From Roseateles sp. XES5 (GTDB lineage: Bacteria > Pseudomonadota > Alphaproteobacteria > Rhizobiales > Rhizobiaceae): a stretch of 64,000 nt of DNA. Shown here piece after piece: positions 25,374 through 35,335 of the stretch (position 1 is the stretch's first letter; the number at the start of each line of letters is the position of its first letter). The DNA is taken from positions 1,347,501 to 1,411,500 of the forward strand of contig NZ_CP084752.1 in assembly GCF_020535545.1 (NCBI RefSeq), written 5' to 3'. The position numbers and the translations under genes are program-made. A model generated the notes under the pieces. The model had not been told where the DNA came from. It worked only from the letters and a program-made list of their open reading frames with translations, and did no database searches.

Positions 25374-26105
25374 CTATTCGAACTGCACGGCGCCGGCCGC
25401 GATGAACGGTCCGCTGGCGCTTCCCGTCGGCGAGCCGCCGGAGGGTTCGGCGCTGACGGACAGCGTCGCGCCCTGTGCGAGGCGGCCGCGCAGGGCCGCC
25501 GGCACGGCAATCTCGCCCTCGCCCGTCTGCGGCAGCACGCCGAGCGACACGGGCGCCTTACCCTCCTCGGTCAGCCACAGTTCCAGCGACTTGCCCTTTT
25601 CCCCGCTCGCAACGGGCGTAAGGCGCACGACGCCGCGCGCCTCGTCATAGTGGGCGAGGAGGCCGACGGGGGCGCCATCCCCCGCAAGATCCGCGATCAG
25701 CCGGCCGCCGGGTACGGCATGCGGCGCGAGAAGCGCGCTCATGGAAATCCCGAGGCCCGCGGCGACCGCAAGCGAGGCCACGGCCAGCGCCCGCCAGAGC
25801 GCCAGCGAATGCCAACAGCCGCCGGCGACCTTGCCCGAGAGCACCGCATCGCGCGGCGCGGCGCCGGGCGCCGCCGGAGAGGCGGCAGCACGGCTGGGCG
25901 GTGGAGGCGGCAGCGTCTCGTGTTCATCGGCGAAGGTGGAGAGATTTTCCTCCCAGCGGCTCACCATGGCGGCGAACTGCCGGTCGCTGGCCAGCCGCGC
26001 CTCGACCCGTCGGCGATCCTCGGCGGACAAAACGCCGAGCACATATTCGCCGGCCATCACCTCGTCGCAGCGGGGGCCTCTCATCTCTCGGTCTGACGCC
26101 GTCAT
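25374..26105 (-). CDS. Anti-sigma factor-like protein (RskA/ChrR-type), orphan
   Basis: About 243 residues. The N-terminal ~70 residues (YVLGVLSAEDRRRVEARLAS and MVSRWEENLSTFADE) match the cytoplasmic sigma-binding domain of RskA-type anti-sigma factors. A Pro/Ala linker, one membrane segment (~100-125) and a periplasmic RskA C-terminal domain follow (LELWLTEEGKAPVSLGVLP). Usually the gene is cotranscribed with an ECF sigma factor, but none is adjacent. An EcfG-like promoter lies upstream. The start is uncertain: the ATG at 26105 was taken, and a GTG at 26117 is possible. Confidence 0.78.
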   Translation of the reverse strand: MTASDREMRGPRCDEVMAGEYVLGVLSAEDRRRVEARLASDRQFAAMVSRWEENLSTFADEHETLPPPPPSRAAASPAAPGAAPRDAVLSGKVAGGCWHSLALWRALAVASLAVAAGLGISMSALLAPHAVPGGRLIADLAGDGAPVGLLAHYDEARGVVRLTPVASGEKGKSLELWLTEEGKAPVSLGVLPQTGEGEIAVPAALRGRLAQGATLSVSAEPSGGSPTGSASGPFIAAGAVQFE

Positions 26106-26192
26106 CGGCTCATGCACTCTCTCGGTTCAAGGGACGATCGCGGGACACGGGTCCCACCTCTCCCTATATAGGAAGTCGATCCGTGTTTGCTC

Positions 26193-26218
26193 AACGTGCA
26201 AGATACCGATCATATTCC
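26193..26218 (-). promoter_or_regulatory. EcfG-like promoter before the anti-sigma-like gene
   Basis: On the minus strand GGAAT, a 17-base spacer and CGTT. One base differs from the GGAAC consensus and the spacer is within the allowed 16-17. It lies about 75-100 bases upstream of the start codon. Confidence 0.45.
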
Positions 26219-26334
26219 CCAAGGCCCCTTCCTGCCAGCGGTCGTCCCGCTTTTTCGCGGGCGTTGCCCGGCGGATCATTCCATCGTCACACAACATGCG
26301 TTAAACAGGCCCCGTTCATTTCCACGAGGCCGCC

Positions 26335-27222
26335 ATGTCCCTATCCGAAAGCGAAACCCAAGCCCGCCTTCTCGCGCAAGCCCTGCCCTTCATGCAGCGC
26401 TACGAAAACAAGACCATCGTGGTGAAATACGGCGGCCACGCGATGGGCAATGCCGAGCTGGGCAAGGCTTTCGCGAGCGACATCGCACTTCTCAAGCAAT
26501 CGGGCGTCAACCCCATCGTCGTGCATGGCGGCGGCCCGCAGATCGGCGCGATGCTGACCAAGATGGGCATCGAATCGAAATTCGAGGGCGGCCTTCGCGT
26601 CACCGACGAAAAGACGGTCGAGATCGTCGAAATGGTGCTCGCCGGCTCGATCAACAAGGAAATCGTCGCGCTCATCAACCAGACGGGCGAATGGGCCATC
26701 GGCCTGTGCGGCAAGGACGGCAACATGGTCTTCGCCGAAAAGGCCAAGAAGACCGTCATCGATCCGGATAGCAATATCGAGCGCATCCTCGACCTCGGCT
26801 TCGTCGGCGAGGTGGTGGAAGTCGACCGCACGCTGATCGATCTCCTGGCCAAATCCGAGATGATCCCGGTCATCGCGCCGGTCGCCCCCGGCCGCGACGG
26901 CCACACCTACAACATCAATGCCGACACCTTCGCCGGCGCCATCGCCGGCGCGCTCAGCGCCACGCGCCTGCTCTTCCTGACGGACGTTCCCGGCGTTCTC
27001 GACAAGAACGGCCAGCTCATCAAGGAGCTTTCCGTCGCAGAGGCGCGCGCGCTCATCAAGGACGGCACGATTTCCGGCGGCATGATCCCGAAGGTGGAAA
27101 CCTGCATCGACGCCATCAAGGCGGGCGTCCAGGGCGTCGTCATCCTCAATGGCAAGACCGCCCATTCCGTGCTGCTCGAAATCTTCACCGAGCACGGCGC
27201 AGGCACGCTGATCGTTCCCTGA
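26335..27222 (+). CDS. argB: Acetylglutamate kinase
   Basis: 295 residues of the amino-acid kinase family. It phosphorylates N-acetylglutamate, the second step of arginine synthesis. Motifs are [11 protein letters not shown] (~28-38), [12 protein letters not shown] (~63-74), [15 protein letters not shown] (~198-212) and the C-terminal [10 protein letters not shown]. The N-terminal helix ([18 protein letters not shown]) is the type found in hexameric, arginine-inhibited enzymes, so feedback inhibition is likely. Confidence 0.97.
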   Translation: MSLSESETQARLLAQALPFMQRYENKTIVVKYGGHAMGNAELGKAFASDIALLKQSGVNPIVVHGGGPQIGAMLTKMGIESKFEGGLRVTDEKTVEIVEMVLAGSINKEIVALINQTGEWAIGLCGKDGNMVFAEKAKKTVIDPDSNIERILDLGFVGEVVEVDRTLIDLLAKSEMIPVIAPVAPGRDGHTYNINADTFAGAIAGALSATRLLFLTDVPGVLDKNGQLIKELSVAEARALIKDGTISGGMIPKVETCIDAIKAGVQGVVILNGKTAHSVLLEIFTEHGAGTLIVP

Positions 27223-27262
27223 TCTCAGGCTTTTCCCAGCCGGATTCTCCTACCAGCCTCTT

Positions 27263-28066
27263 TCAGACGGCGTCGCGACCCTGCGACGCCGCCTCCTTGG
27301 CGAGCGTCAGCTTCAGCGGCGGCGCTTCCTTCTCGAAGGTCTCGACGCGCGTGTCGTAGACGGGCGAGATCGTGCCCATGACGCGATCCCAGAACGAGAA
27401 ATAGTTCGCGAAATTATACTTGAACTCCGCGTGGTGCTGGTCGTGATAGGTCGTGCACAGCATGGGCGAGGGATAGCGTGATGTCTTCGACGCGAAATAC
27501 TCGAAACCCGCATGGCCGAACGTACCGTTGACCTGGTCGAACAGACGGTTGGCGATGAGGATCAGCGGCGGGAACGGCACGATGAAGACGATGACCGCAT
27601 AAAAGCCCTGCGACAGCGCCGTATCGACGAGGCCGATGGAATCGTTGCTCCAGACGGTGGGCGCGACGCTGCGGTGATGCTCCAGGTGGAAGCGGTAGAA
27701 GAGCTTGGTGTGCAGCAGGCGATGGGCGAAATAGAACCAGGCGTCGAACAGCACCATGGCGAGCAGGAAGAGCGGCACCGCCGTCCACCAGGAGAACGCC
27801 CAGGGCGTCCAGGCCCAGCCCTTGTACTGCGCGAAGAGGCCGATGGCCACGGAAAGGCAGGTAACGAGGATCGAGGCCATGCTGAGACGGATCTCGGCCA
27901 TCTTGCGCTTCTCGCCGCGCCGGTTCTTCTGGATGCGCCGCTCCGGGTTGCGGTCGTTCAACCAGGTGATGCCGAAACCGAGGATGAAGTAGATCGCCAC
28001 GGTGACCGCATAGATCGCGCCGAGCAGCAGCAGGAACTCCCCCGCGCCGCGCATGAATCCATCCAT
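27263..28066 (-). CDS. Sterol desaturase/fatty acid hydroxylase family protein
   Basis: 267 residues, membrane-bound, with about four hydrophobic segments. Di-iron histidine boxes are visible: HRLLH (~126-130), HLEHH (~139-143) and a third YHDQHHAEF near 210. Bacterial members hydroxylate or desaturate lipids or carotenoids. The substrate is unknown; a membrane lipid or ornithine lipid is possible but not shown. GGGAACGGGACC precedes the ATG. It converges with argB. Confidence 0.87.
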   Translation of the reverse strand: MDGFMRGAGEFLLLLGAIYAVTVAIYFILGFGITWLNDRNPERRIQKNRRGEKRKMAEIRLSMASILVTCLSVAIGLFAQYKGWAWTPWAFSWWTAVPLFLLAMVLFDAWFYFAHRLLHTKLFYRFHLEHHRSVAPTVWSNDSIGLVDTALSQGFYAVIVFIVPFPPLILIANRLFDQVNGTFGHAGFEYFASKTSRYPSPMLCTTYHDQHHAEFKYNFANYFSFWDRVMGTISPVYDTRVETFEKEAPPLKLTLAKEAASQGRDAV

Positions 28067-28135
28067 GGTCCCGTTCCCTTGTCCGTGCGTCGAAGGCCCG
28101 CAAACTAGCGTGGCGGGCCGCGATGGTAAAGGCGC

Positions 28136-29053
28136 TCAGCCGTAGAAGAGCAGCGCCAGCACGCCGACGACGATGAGCGCGCAGCCGAGCATTTCCAGCC
28201 GGTTGATGCGTTCCTTGAAGATGAAGACCGTGGAGGCGAAGGTGAACAGCATCTCCACCTGCGCCAGCGCCTTCACCACCGCCGCCTGCTGCAATGTCAT
28301 CGCCATGAACCAGCCGAAGGAGGCCGTGGCGCCGACGAAACCGACCAGCAGCGCCGGCCGCCAGGCCGCGGCGATGCGCGGCAGTTCGGCCCGTTCGCGC
28401 GCCAGGATCCAGCCGAACATCAGCACGGTCTGCAGGATGATGACGAAGACGAGCGTGTAGCTCGCCTGCACCGCATAGTCCGGCGCCGGCAGGCTGGGCG
28501 CGAGCGCCAGCGAGGCGGAGCGGTAGGCGACCGCGGAAACGCCGAAGAAGGTGCCGGAGAGAAGGCCGATGCCGGCCGTCTGCGTCAGCACCGAGGTGAA
28601 GAGCGATCGCACGGAGACGACGCTGCGCGCGACCGAGATGACCATGACGCCGACGACCGAGATCGCGATGGCGACCAGCGTGCCGGCGGAGGCTCGCTCG
28701 CCGAGGAAGACGAGACCGAACAGCGCGGCCTGCGCCGGCTCGGTGCGCGAATAGGCCGTGCCGACCGCGAAGTTGCGGAACGAAAAGAGGTGGACGAGCA
28801 GGAAGGTCGCCGCGATCTGCGCGATGCCGCCAATGATCGCCCAGAGGAAGAACGTGCCGTTCGGCACCGGCAGCGGCCGGGCGAGCACGAAGGCGAGGAT
28901 CGCCATGTAGAGGAGCGCGAAGGGCATGCCGAAGCCGAAGCGCACGAAGGTTGCGCCCGTCGTGCCCATGCGGCCCTTCAGGTGTTTCTGCATGGCGGAG
29001 CGGACGTTCTGCAGAAAGGCCGCGGCGATGGTGATGAGAACCCAGGTTTCCAT
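28136..29053 (-). CDS. EamA/DMT-superfamily transporter
   Basis: 305 residues, about ten membrane segments in two EamA repeats (~1-135 and ~150-303). Features include RFGFGMPFALLYMAILAF, SRTEPAQAALFGLVFLGER and a C-terminal VFIFKERINRLEMLGCALIV. It is not closely similar to the EamA protein at 23757. Substrate unknown. It is divergent from the nucleotidase gene. Confidence 0.83.
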   Translation of the reverse strand: METWVLITIAAAFLQNVRSAMQKHLKGRMGTTGATFVRFGFGMPFALLYMAILAFVLARPLPVPNGTFFLWAIIGGIAQIAATFLLVHLFSFRNFAVGTAYSRTEPAQAALFGLVFLGERASAGTLVAIAISVVGVMVISVARSVVSVRSLFTSVLTQTAGIGLLSGTFFGVSAVAYRSASLALAPSLPAPDYAVQASYTLVFVIILQTVLMFGWILARERAELPRIAAAWRPALLVGFVGATASFGWFMAMTLQQAAVVKALAQVEMLFTFASTVFIFKERINRLEMLGCALIVVGVLALLFYG

Positions 29054-29156
29054 GCCGAGCCCGCTAGCATGCGGGCCGCGTCAAATCCATCGTCAGGCCC
29101 GTCCCACACGGAAAATTCCGTTTCCCTCGCCCAGCACCCGTGCCATAAGACGGGCC

Positions 29157-29852
29157 ATGAGCGACCTTCCGAACAAAGCCGACTTTTCCCACGTGCGTGA
29201 CTGGGTCTTCGACCTCGACAACACGCTGTATCCGCACCATGTCGATCTCTTCGCCCAGATCGACAAGAACATGACGGCTTACGTCTCGGCCTTGCTGGGC
29301 CTGTCGCGCGAAGACGCGCGCGCCTTGCAGAAGCAATACTATTTCGATCACGGCACCACGCTGAAGGGGCTGATGATCCACCACCATATCGACCCCGCCG
29401 ACTTCCTCGAAAAGGCGCATGCGATCAATTACGACGTACTGTCGCCGGACCTGTCGCTGGGCGAAGCGATCCAGGCGCTGCCCGGCCGCAAGTTCATTTT
29501 CACCAATGGCAGCGTGAAGCACGCCGAGATGGCGGCCAAGGCCCTTGGCATCTTCCATCATTTCGACGACGTCTTCGACATCGTGGCGGCGGACTATGTG
29601 CCCAAGCCCGCGGGCGCGACCTATGACAAGTTCATGGCGCTGCACCGGGTCGATACGCAGCACGCCGTCATGTTCGAGGACCTGCCGCGCAACCTGCTCG
29701 TGCCGAAGGCGCTGGGCATGAAGACGGTGCTGCTGGTGCCCCAGGATATTGACCACGAATTCGTCGACGCCTGGGAAAAGCGCACGGAGGACGACAAGCA
29801 TATCGACTATGCGACGTCGAACCTCACCGGCTTCCTCAACGCGCTGCTTTAG
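29157..29852 (+). CDS. Pyrimidine 5'-nucleotidase-type HAD hydrolase
   Basis: 231 residues of the HAD superfamily (SDT1/PhoE-like pyrimidine 5'-nucleotidase). Motif I is WVFDLDNTLYP (~18-28), motif II FTNGSVKHAE (~117-126), the motif III lysine lies in VPKPAGATYDKF, and motif IV is MFEDLPRNL. The variant DLDNT rather than DxDxT is normal here. It probably removes phosphate from UMP/CMP or damaged pyrimidine nucleotides. In rhizobia it commonly lies between argB and dapD, as it does here. Confidence 0.87.
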   Translation: MSDLPNKADFSHVRDWVFDLDNTLYPHHVDLFAQIDKNMTAYVSALLGLSREDARALQKQYYFDHGTTLKGLMIHHHIDPADFLEKAHAINYDVLSPDLSLGEAIQALPGRKFIFTNGSVKHAEMAAKALGIFHHFDDVFDIVAADYVPKPAGATYDKFMALHRVDTQHAVMFEDLPRNLLVPKALGMKTVLLVPQDIDHEFVDAWEKRTEDDKHIDYATSNLTGFLNALL

Positions 29853-29870
29853 GCCGGACATATTCCAGAC

Positions 29871-29891
29871 ACGGAAAAATCCCTTTTCCGT
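29871..29891 (+). terminator. Hairpin after the nucleotidase gene
   Basis: ACGGAAAA and TTTTCCGT form an 8-bp stem with a 5-base loop 20 bases after the stop codon. The T run is inside the stem, so its strength as a terminator is unclear. Confidence 0.4.
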
Positions 29892-29981
29892 CAAATGGTT
29901 GAATTACCAATTTGTAACTGGCCCCGGCCGGCATTCCCTTTATCCTGCGCTCCCAAGGGACGATGGATGAAAGGAATGACC

Positions 29982-30944
29982 ATGGCTAAAAAGGACCTTC
30001 TTCTCGGCGCCGTTGCCGCCGGCCTGCTTCTTTCGGGTGCTGCCGCCCCCGCTTTCGCCGCCAAGGGCGAAGGAAAACATCACAAGCACCACGCCGCGAT
30101 GATCGAACGCCTCGACGCCGACAAGAACGGCAAGGTTTCGCTCGACGAGTTCAAGACGCGCATATCCGCCGCCTTCAAGGCCTTCGACACCGACGGCAAT
30201 GGCGCGGTGACGAAGGACGAGATCAAGACGCGTCACGAAGCCTTGCAGAACGCCCGCAAGGCGGTTCGCGATGCGGGCGAGGCCGACAAGGACAAGGCCC
30301 GCGAGGCGCTGCGCGCCGCCGGCCCCTACCGTCTGCCGGGCGCGGGAAAAATGTTCGACCGGACGGATGCCGACAAGAGCGGCACGCTCTCCGAGGCCGA
30401 GGTGCTCACCGCCGCGGAAAACATTTTCGCGCAGCGTGACGGCAACAAGGACGGCGTCCTCGACACGGCAGATGCCCGCTCCGGGAAAGGACACAACGGC
30501 AAGGGGCATCACGGCAAGGGTGGTGAAAACCGCGCCGAGCGCATGCTGAAGCGCCTCGACACCGACAAGGACGGCAAACTCTCGCCGGCCGAGATGCTGG
30601 CCCGCGCCACCCAGACCTTCGAGCGCTTCGATGCGGACGGAAATGGCGAGGTGACGAAGGCGGAAGTCGATGCCAAGCGCGAGGCATTCCGGGACGCCCG
30701 CAAGGCCTATCGCGCGGTCAAGGCCACCGAAGGCGAAGCCCGCGACGCCGCCCGTGCGGCCCTGCGTGACGCCCGCATGGACCGCCGGGGCGCTCGCCTG
30801 TTCGAGCGCGCCGATGCGGACGGAAACGGTACGCTGACCAAGGCCGAACTGGAAACTGCCGCTGCGGCAATGTTCAAACAGCGCGACCGCAACGGCGACG
30901 GTTTCATCACGCCCGACGAGATCGGCAAGCGCCACAAGAAGTAA
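29982..30944 (+). CDS. Exported calcium-binding protein with eight EF-hands
   Basis: About 320 residues: a signal peptide (KKDLLLGAVAAGLLLSGAAA, cleavage near AFA) followed by eight EF-hand loops. In order they are DADKNGKVSLDE, DTDGNGAVTKDE, DADKSGTLSEAE, DGNKDGVLDTAD, DTDKDGKLSPAE, DADGNGEVTKAE, DADGNGTLTKAE and DRNGDGFITPDE. The two halves of four hands share the same order and the linker RDARKAYRAVK/QNARKAVRDAG, pointing to internal duplication. It presumably binds Ca2+ in the periplasm. The start is ambiguous: ATGs at 29967, 29976 and 29982 are in frame; 29982 follows AAGGA at good spacing. Confidence 0.88.
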   Translation: MAKKDLLLGAVAAGLLLSGAAAPAFAAKGEGKHHKHHAAMIERLDADKNGKVSLDEFKTRISAAFKAFDTDGNGAVTKDEIKTRHEALQNARKAVRDAGEADKDKAREALRAAGPYRLPGAGKMFDRTDADKSGTLSEAEVLTAAENIFAQRDGNKDGVLDTADARSGKGHNGKGHHGKGGENRAERMLKRLDTDKDGKLSPAEMLARATQTFERFDADGNGEVTKAEVDAKREAFRDARKAYRAVKATEGEARDAARAALRDARMDRRGARLFERADADGNGTLTKAELETAAAAMFKQRDRNGDGFITPDEIGKRHKK

Positions 30945-30967
30945 CCTCCCAGCACGCCCGACTGAAA

Positions 30968-30996
30968 CGCCCCGGCCGAAAACCGGGGCGTCTTTT
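30968..30996 (+). terminator. Intrinsic terminator after the EF-hand gene
   Basis: CGCCCCGG and CCGGGGCG form an 8-bp stem with a 7-base loop, followed by TCTTTT. Confidence 0.85.
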
Positions 30997-31044
30997 ATGC
31001 AAGCAAGGTCTCTCCTGCCCGGAGGCCTCGGCTATCGCGGAGCC

Positions 31045-31938
31045 TTATCCCTCCGCCGCTACCGCGTGATCGGCTTCCAGCTTCTCGTAAAATTTCACGA
31101 TGATGTCCCAGGCCTCGTCCGCCGTTTCGACGAACTGCATCAGTTCCACGTCGCCGGGCGCGATCGTGCCGAAGGCCGCGAGCGCATCGAAATCGATGAT
31201 CTTGTGCCAGAAAGCCTTGCCGAACAGGATGAGCGGCACCAGCGCCATGCGGCCGGTCTGCATCAGCGTCACGGTCTCGAACAGTTCGTCCAGCGTGCCG
31301 AAGCCGCCGGGGAATACGGTGACGGCCTTGGCGCGCAGCAGGAAATGCATCTTGCGGATCGCGAAATAGTGGAAGTTGAAGCTGAGTTCGGGCGTCACAT
31401 AGGGGTTCGGGGCCTGCTCGTGCGGCAACACGATGTTGAGACCGATGGAGGGCGCGCCGACATCGGCTGCCCCGCGGTTGCCCGCCTCCATGACGCCTGG
31501 CCCGCCGCCGGTGACGACGACATATTCCTTGAAGTCGAGCTCGGCCGACTTTTCCGAGCACATGCGGGCGAACTTGCGCGCTTCCTCGTAATAGACCGAG
31601 GCGGCCTCCAGGTTCACGCGCTGCGTCTCGTTGCGCGCCGCCCAGGCGTCCTGGCCGGGGGCGGGAATGCGCGCGCCGCCGAACATGACGACGGTCGACT
31701 TGATGCCGCGCTCGGCGAGCATCATCTCCACCTTCAGCAATTCGAGCTGCAGGCGCACCGGGCGCAGCTCCTCGCGGCAGAGGAAATCGTCGTCGACATA
31801 GGCAAGCCTATAGGCGGGATGGGCCGATTGCGGCGTCTGCGGCACCACGGCGGCGCGGTGTTTGTCCTGCGCGCTGTCGGCCAACGGATCCCACACGCCA
31901 TCCTTGCGGCGCAGGCTTTTCTTCTTCAGTCTTGCCAT
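31045..31938 (-). CDS. LOG-family nucleosidase/phosphoribohydrolase (TIGR00730-like)
   Basis: 297 residues. The family motifs GGGPGVMEAGN (~158-168) and PGGFGTLDE (~225-233) are intact. These were once annotated as lysine decarboxylases. LOG proteins release cytokinin bases or cleave nucleotide N-glycosidic bonds. The N-terminal ~70 residues are an extension seen in the longer alphaproteobacterial members. It converges with the EF-hand gene and is divergent from dapD. Confidence 0.87.
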   Translation of the reverse strand: MARLKKKSLRRKDGVWDPLADSAQDKHRAAVVPQTPQSAHPAYRLAYVDDDFLCREELRPVRLQLELLKVEMMLAERGIKSTVVMFGGARIPAPGQDAWAARNETQRVNLEAASVYYEEARKFARMCSEKSAELDFKEYVVVTGGGPGVMEAGNRGAADVGAPSIGLNIVLPHEQAPNPYVTPELSFNFHYFAIRKMHFLLRAKAVTVFPGGFGTLDELFETVTLMQTGRMALVPLILFGKAFWHKIIDFDALAAFGTIAPGDVELMQFVETADEAWDIIVKFYEKLEADHAVAAEG

Positions 31939-32124
31939 GTCACTTCCTGCCTTCCGGTCTGCTGTCTCGCCGCACGGGATTACCACTTCGCCCGTGCGAC
32001 AGTATCTGCCGGAAAGGGGCTTCATCTTTCCCGGCACTTGCTCTAGAGCATCTTGCAGATTGATGAAATCGACCTTCCGGCATCCCGACCATCGAAAATA
32101 AGCGTCGAAGTTTAAGGAATTCCG

Positions 32125-32982
<858 letters not shown>

Positions 32983-32985
32983 TCC

Positions 32986-33372
32986 ATGGCAGCCGTCGAA
33001 GAGCAGGGGCCGAGCCTCACCTGGCTCTTCTTCGGCTGGTCCGGCCGCCTCAGCCGCGCGCCCTTCGCGCTCGCCTGGGGCTTCTGGGTCATGCTGCTTT
33101 CGGCAGCCTTCGCCCGTATCATCATCGTGCCGAAGGAGGATCCCTCCTTCGTTCTCTGGTCCTTCGTCTTCTTCGGCGTCGGCATCGTCGCGACCGTCTC
33201 CTCCGTCATGCTGACGATCAAGCGCCTGCACGACATGAACCTGCCGACGGCGCTCATCATCTGCCTTTTCATTCCGGCCATTTCCTTCTTCGCGCTTCTT
33301 GCCTTCCTCGTCTGGCCGGGCACCGCCGGGCCCAACGATTATGGCCGGCGCACCGATCGCCCCGGGGACTGA
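32986..33372 (+). CDS. DUF805 family membrane protein
   Basis: 128 residues with three to four hydrophobic segments. The DUF805 hallmarks are present: FGWSGRLSRAPF near residue 16 and the late IKRLHDMN and NDYGRRTDRPGD. Function unknown. It begins three bases after the dapD stop codon, so it is almost certainly cotranscribed with dapD. Confidence 0.88.
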   Translation: MAAVEEQGPSLTWLFFGWSGRLSRAPFALAWGFWVMLLSAAFARIIIVPKEDPSFVLWSFVFFGVGIVATVSSVMLTIKRLHDMNLPTALIICLFIPAISFFALLAFLVWPGTAGPNDYGRRTDRPGD

Positions 33373-33449
33373 CGGCGCCTGCCGCCGCGTGACAGGCCCT
33401 GGCCGATCGGCTACATCTCGATTCCCTTCCCCTATCGCGCTGTGACCGC

Positions 33450-34649
33450 ATGCCCATGACCTCCACCAACCCCATCGAAAACCTCGCCACGCTCATCCGC
33501 TGCCCCTCCGTAACGCCCGCCGAGGGCGGCGCCCTGACGGCGCTTGCCGCCATGCTGGAGCCGCTCGGCTTTACGGTCGAGCGCATGGTCGCCCGCGAGC
33601 CGGGCATGCCCGATATCGAAAACCTCTATGCCCGTATCGGCAGCGACGGGCCGCATCTGATGTTCGCCGGCCATACGGATGTGGTGCCGGTCGGCGACGA
33701 GGCCGCCTGGACCCATGCGCCCTTCGGCGCGGAGATTGCGGGCGGCGAGATGTTCGGCCGCGGCGCGGTCGACATGAAGGGCGGCATCGCCTGCTTCGTC
33801 GCCGCCGTCGCGCGCCAGATCGAGAAGAACGGCCCGCCGAAGGGCTCCCTCTCCTTCCTCATCACGGGCGACGAGGAAGGTCCGGCCGTCAACGGCACGA
33901 TCAAGCTCCTGCAATGGGCGGCCGAACGCGGCGAACGCTGGGACGCATGCCTCGTCGGCGAGCCGACCAATCCGGATCAGCTCGGCGACATGATCAAGAT
34001 CGGCCGCCGCGGCTCCGTTTCCGGTACGCTCACCGTGCATGGCGTACAGGGTCATGCCGCCTATCCGCACCTGGCCGACAATGCTGTGCGCGGCGTCATC
34101 GCGCTCACCGACGCGCTGATGCATCCGCCCTTCGACGCCGGCACGGAAAGCTTCCAGCCGTCGAACCTCGAAGTCACCACCATCGATATCGGCAACCCCG
34201 CCACCAATGTCGTGCCGGGCAAGGCGCTCGCGCGCTTCAACATCCGCTTCAACGATACCTGGACGGCCGAGACCGTGATGGACGAGATCGTCCGCAGGCT
34301 CGATGCCGCCGCAAGCGACGAGCGGCTGCGGCCGGGCCGCGAACCCGTGCGCTACGATCTCGTCTGGGCCGAGCGGCCGAGCCACGTCTTCCTGACGCGC
34401 AACAACCAGCTCATCGCCTCGCTGTCGGGCGCCGTTGAGGCCGTCACCGGCCGGGCGCCCAAGCTGTCGACGACCGGCGGCACCTCGGACGCCCGCTACA
34501 TCAAGGACTATTGCCCCGTCGTGGAATTCGGTCTTGTCGGCCAGACCATGCACATGGTGGACGAACGGGTGGCGGTCGCCGATCTCGAGACGCTGACCGT
34601 GATCTACCAGACCTTCATCGAGCACTGGTTCGGCGATGCCCGGGCTTGA
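33450..34649 (+). CDS. dapE: Succinyl-diaminopimelate desuccinylase
   Basis: 399 residues of the M20 metallopeptidase family. It removes succinate from N-succinyl-LL-diaminopimelate, two steps after DapD. Zinc-binding and catalytic motifs are GHTDVVP (~71-77), GRGAVDMKGG (~104-113), TGDEEG (~139-144) and GEPTN (~170-174). A second in-frame ATG lies at 33456. With dapD and the DUF805 gene it forms a lysine/diaminopimelate cluster. The last 14 bases overlap the next gene. Confidence 0.96.
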   Translation: MPMTSTNPIENLATLIRCPSVTPAEGGALTALAAMLEPLGFTVERMVAREPGMPDIENLYARIGSDGPHLMFAGHTDVVPVGDEAAWTHAPFGAEIAGGEMFGRGAVDMKGGIACFVAAVARQIEKNGPPKGSLSFLITGDEEGPAVNGTIKLLQWAAERGERWDACLVGEPTNPDQLGDMIKIGRRGSVSGTLTVHGVQGHAAYPHLADNAVRGVIALTDALMHPPFDAGTESFQPSNLEVTTIDIGNPATNVVPGKALARFNIRFNDTWTAETVMDEIVRRLDAAASDERLRPGREPVRYDLVWAERPSHVFLTRNNQLIASLSGAVEAVTGRAPKLSTTGGTSDARYIKDYCPVVEFGLVGQTMHMVDERVAVADLETLTVIYQTFIEHWFGDARA

Positions 34650-35232
34650 AGAGCTCCAGCGTTATCTTACCGGCGTCTACCTGCTCCTCAAGCAGAAGCC
34701 GGAAGGTTTCGGCTGGCTGGACCTGACGCTGCGGGGGTTTGCGCGCTCCTTCTGGGCGTTCCTCTGGTGCCTTCCGGCCTTCGCCGTCATCTGGGCCTCC
34801 TGGCGGCTCTACTATCTCGCCAGCATGCCGGCCGACACGCCCGCCGGCCTCTCCTTCTTCGTCAAGCTGCTGACGATCGATGTCGCCGGCTGGATGCTGC
34901 CGCTGGTGCTTCTGGCCGCACTGGCCCGGCCGCTCGGTTATGCTCAATATCTTGCGACGGTGGTGACGGCGAGCAACTGGATCGCCGTTCCCTTCGCCTA
35001 TGCCGCGGCGCTACCCTTCGCGCTGACGCTCGTGTTGCCGACAAGCGCGCCCTTTGCGGGCCTGCTGCTCTATGCGGTCTTCGGGGCGAGCGTCGTGCTG
35101 CAGTTCCGGCTGGTCTGGATGTGCGTCGGCAAGCAGACGCTGCTCGCCGCCGCCATGACCGCGATCTTCGTGCTGCCGCCAATGATCGTCGGACAGGAAT
35201 TGCAGCGCCTTCTCGGCACACTGCCGGCTTAG
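34636..35232 (+). CDS. Conserved membrane protein downstream of dapE, function unknown
   Basis: 198 residues with about five hydrophobic segments (~38-60, 75-95, 105-125, 130-155, 160-180). No catalytic motif is visible. Its start overlaps the dapE end by 14 bases, so it is probably translated from the dapE message. I know no family name; position after dapE is the only clue. Confidence 0.75.
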   Translation: MPGLEELQRYLTGVYLLLKQKPEGFGWLDLTLRGFARSFWAFLWCLPAFAVIWASWRLYYLASMPADTPAGLSFFVKLLTIDVAGWMLPLVLLAALARPLGYAQYLATVVTASNWIAVPFAYAAALPFALTLVLPTSAPFAGLLLYAVFGASVVLQFRLVWMCVGKQTLLAAAMTAIFVLPPMIVGQELQRLLGTLPA

Positions 35233-35335
35233 CGCATTTCCAGCCCAAGCGGCATCGCTTGGGCGTCGGATCCTGCGACAAAGACAAGAGGTTCGGGCGA
35301 TTCCGGCGAACCGCTCGTCACCGAAATGCTCTTCC

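Noticed and set aside
32042..32075. CTAGAGCATCTTGCAGATTGATG, possible third RIME or other rhizobial repeat fragment
   Set aside because: Only the first ~8 bases resemble the RIME edge, there is no second palindromic arm, and no second copy exists in the window.
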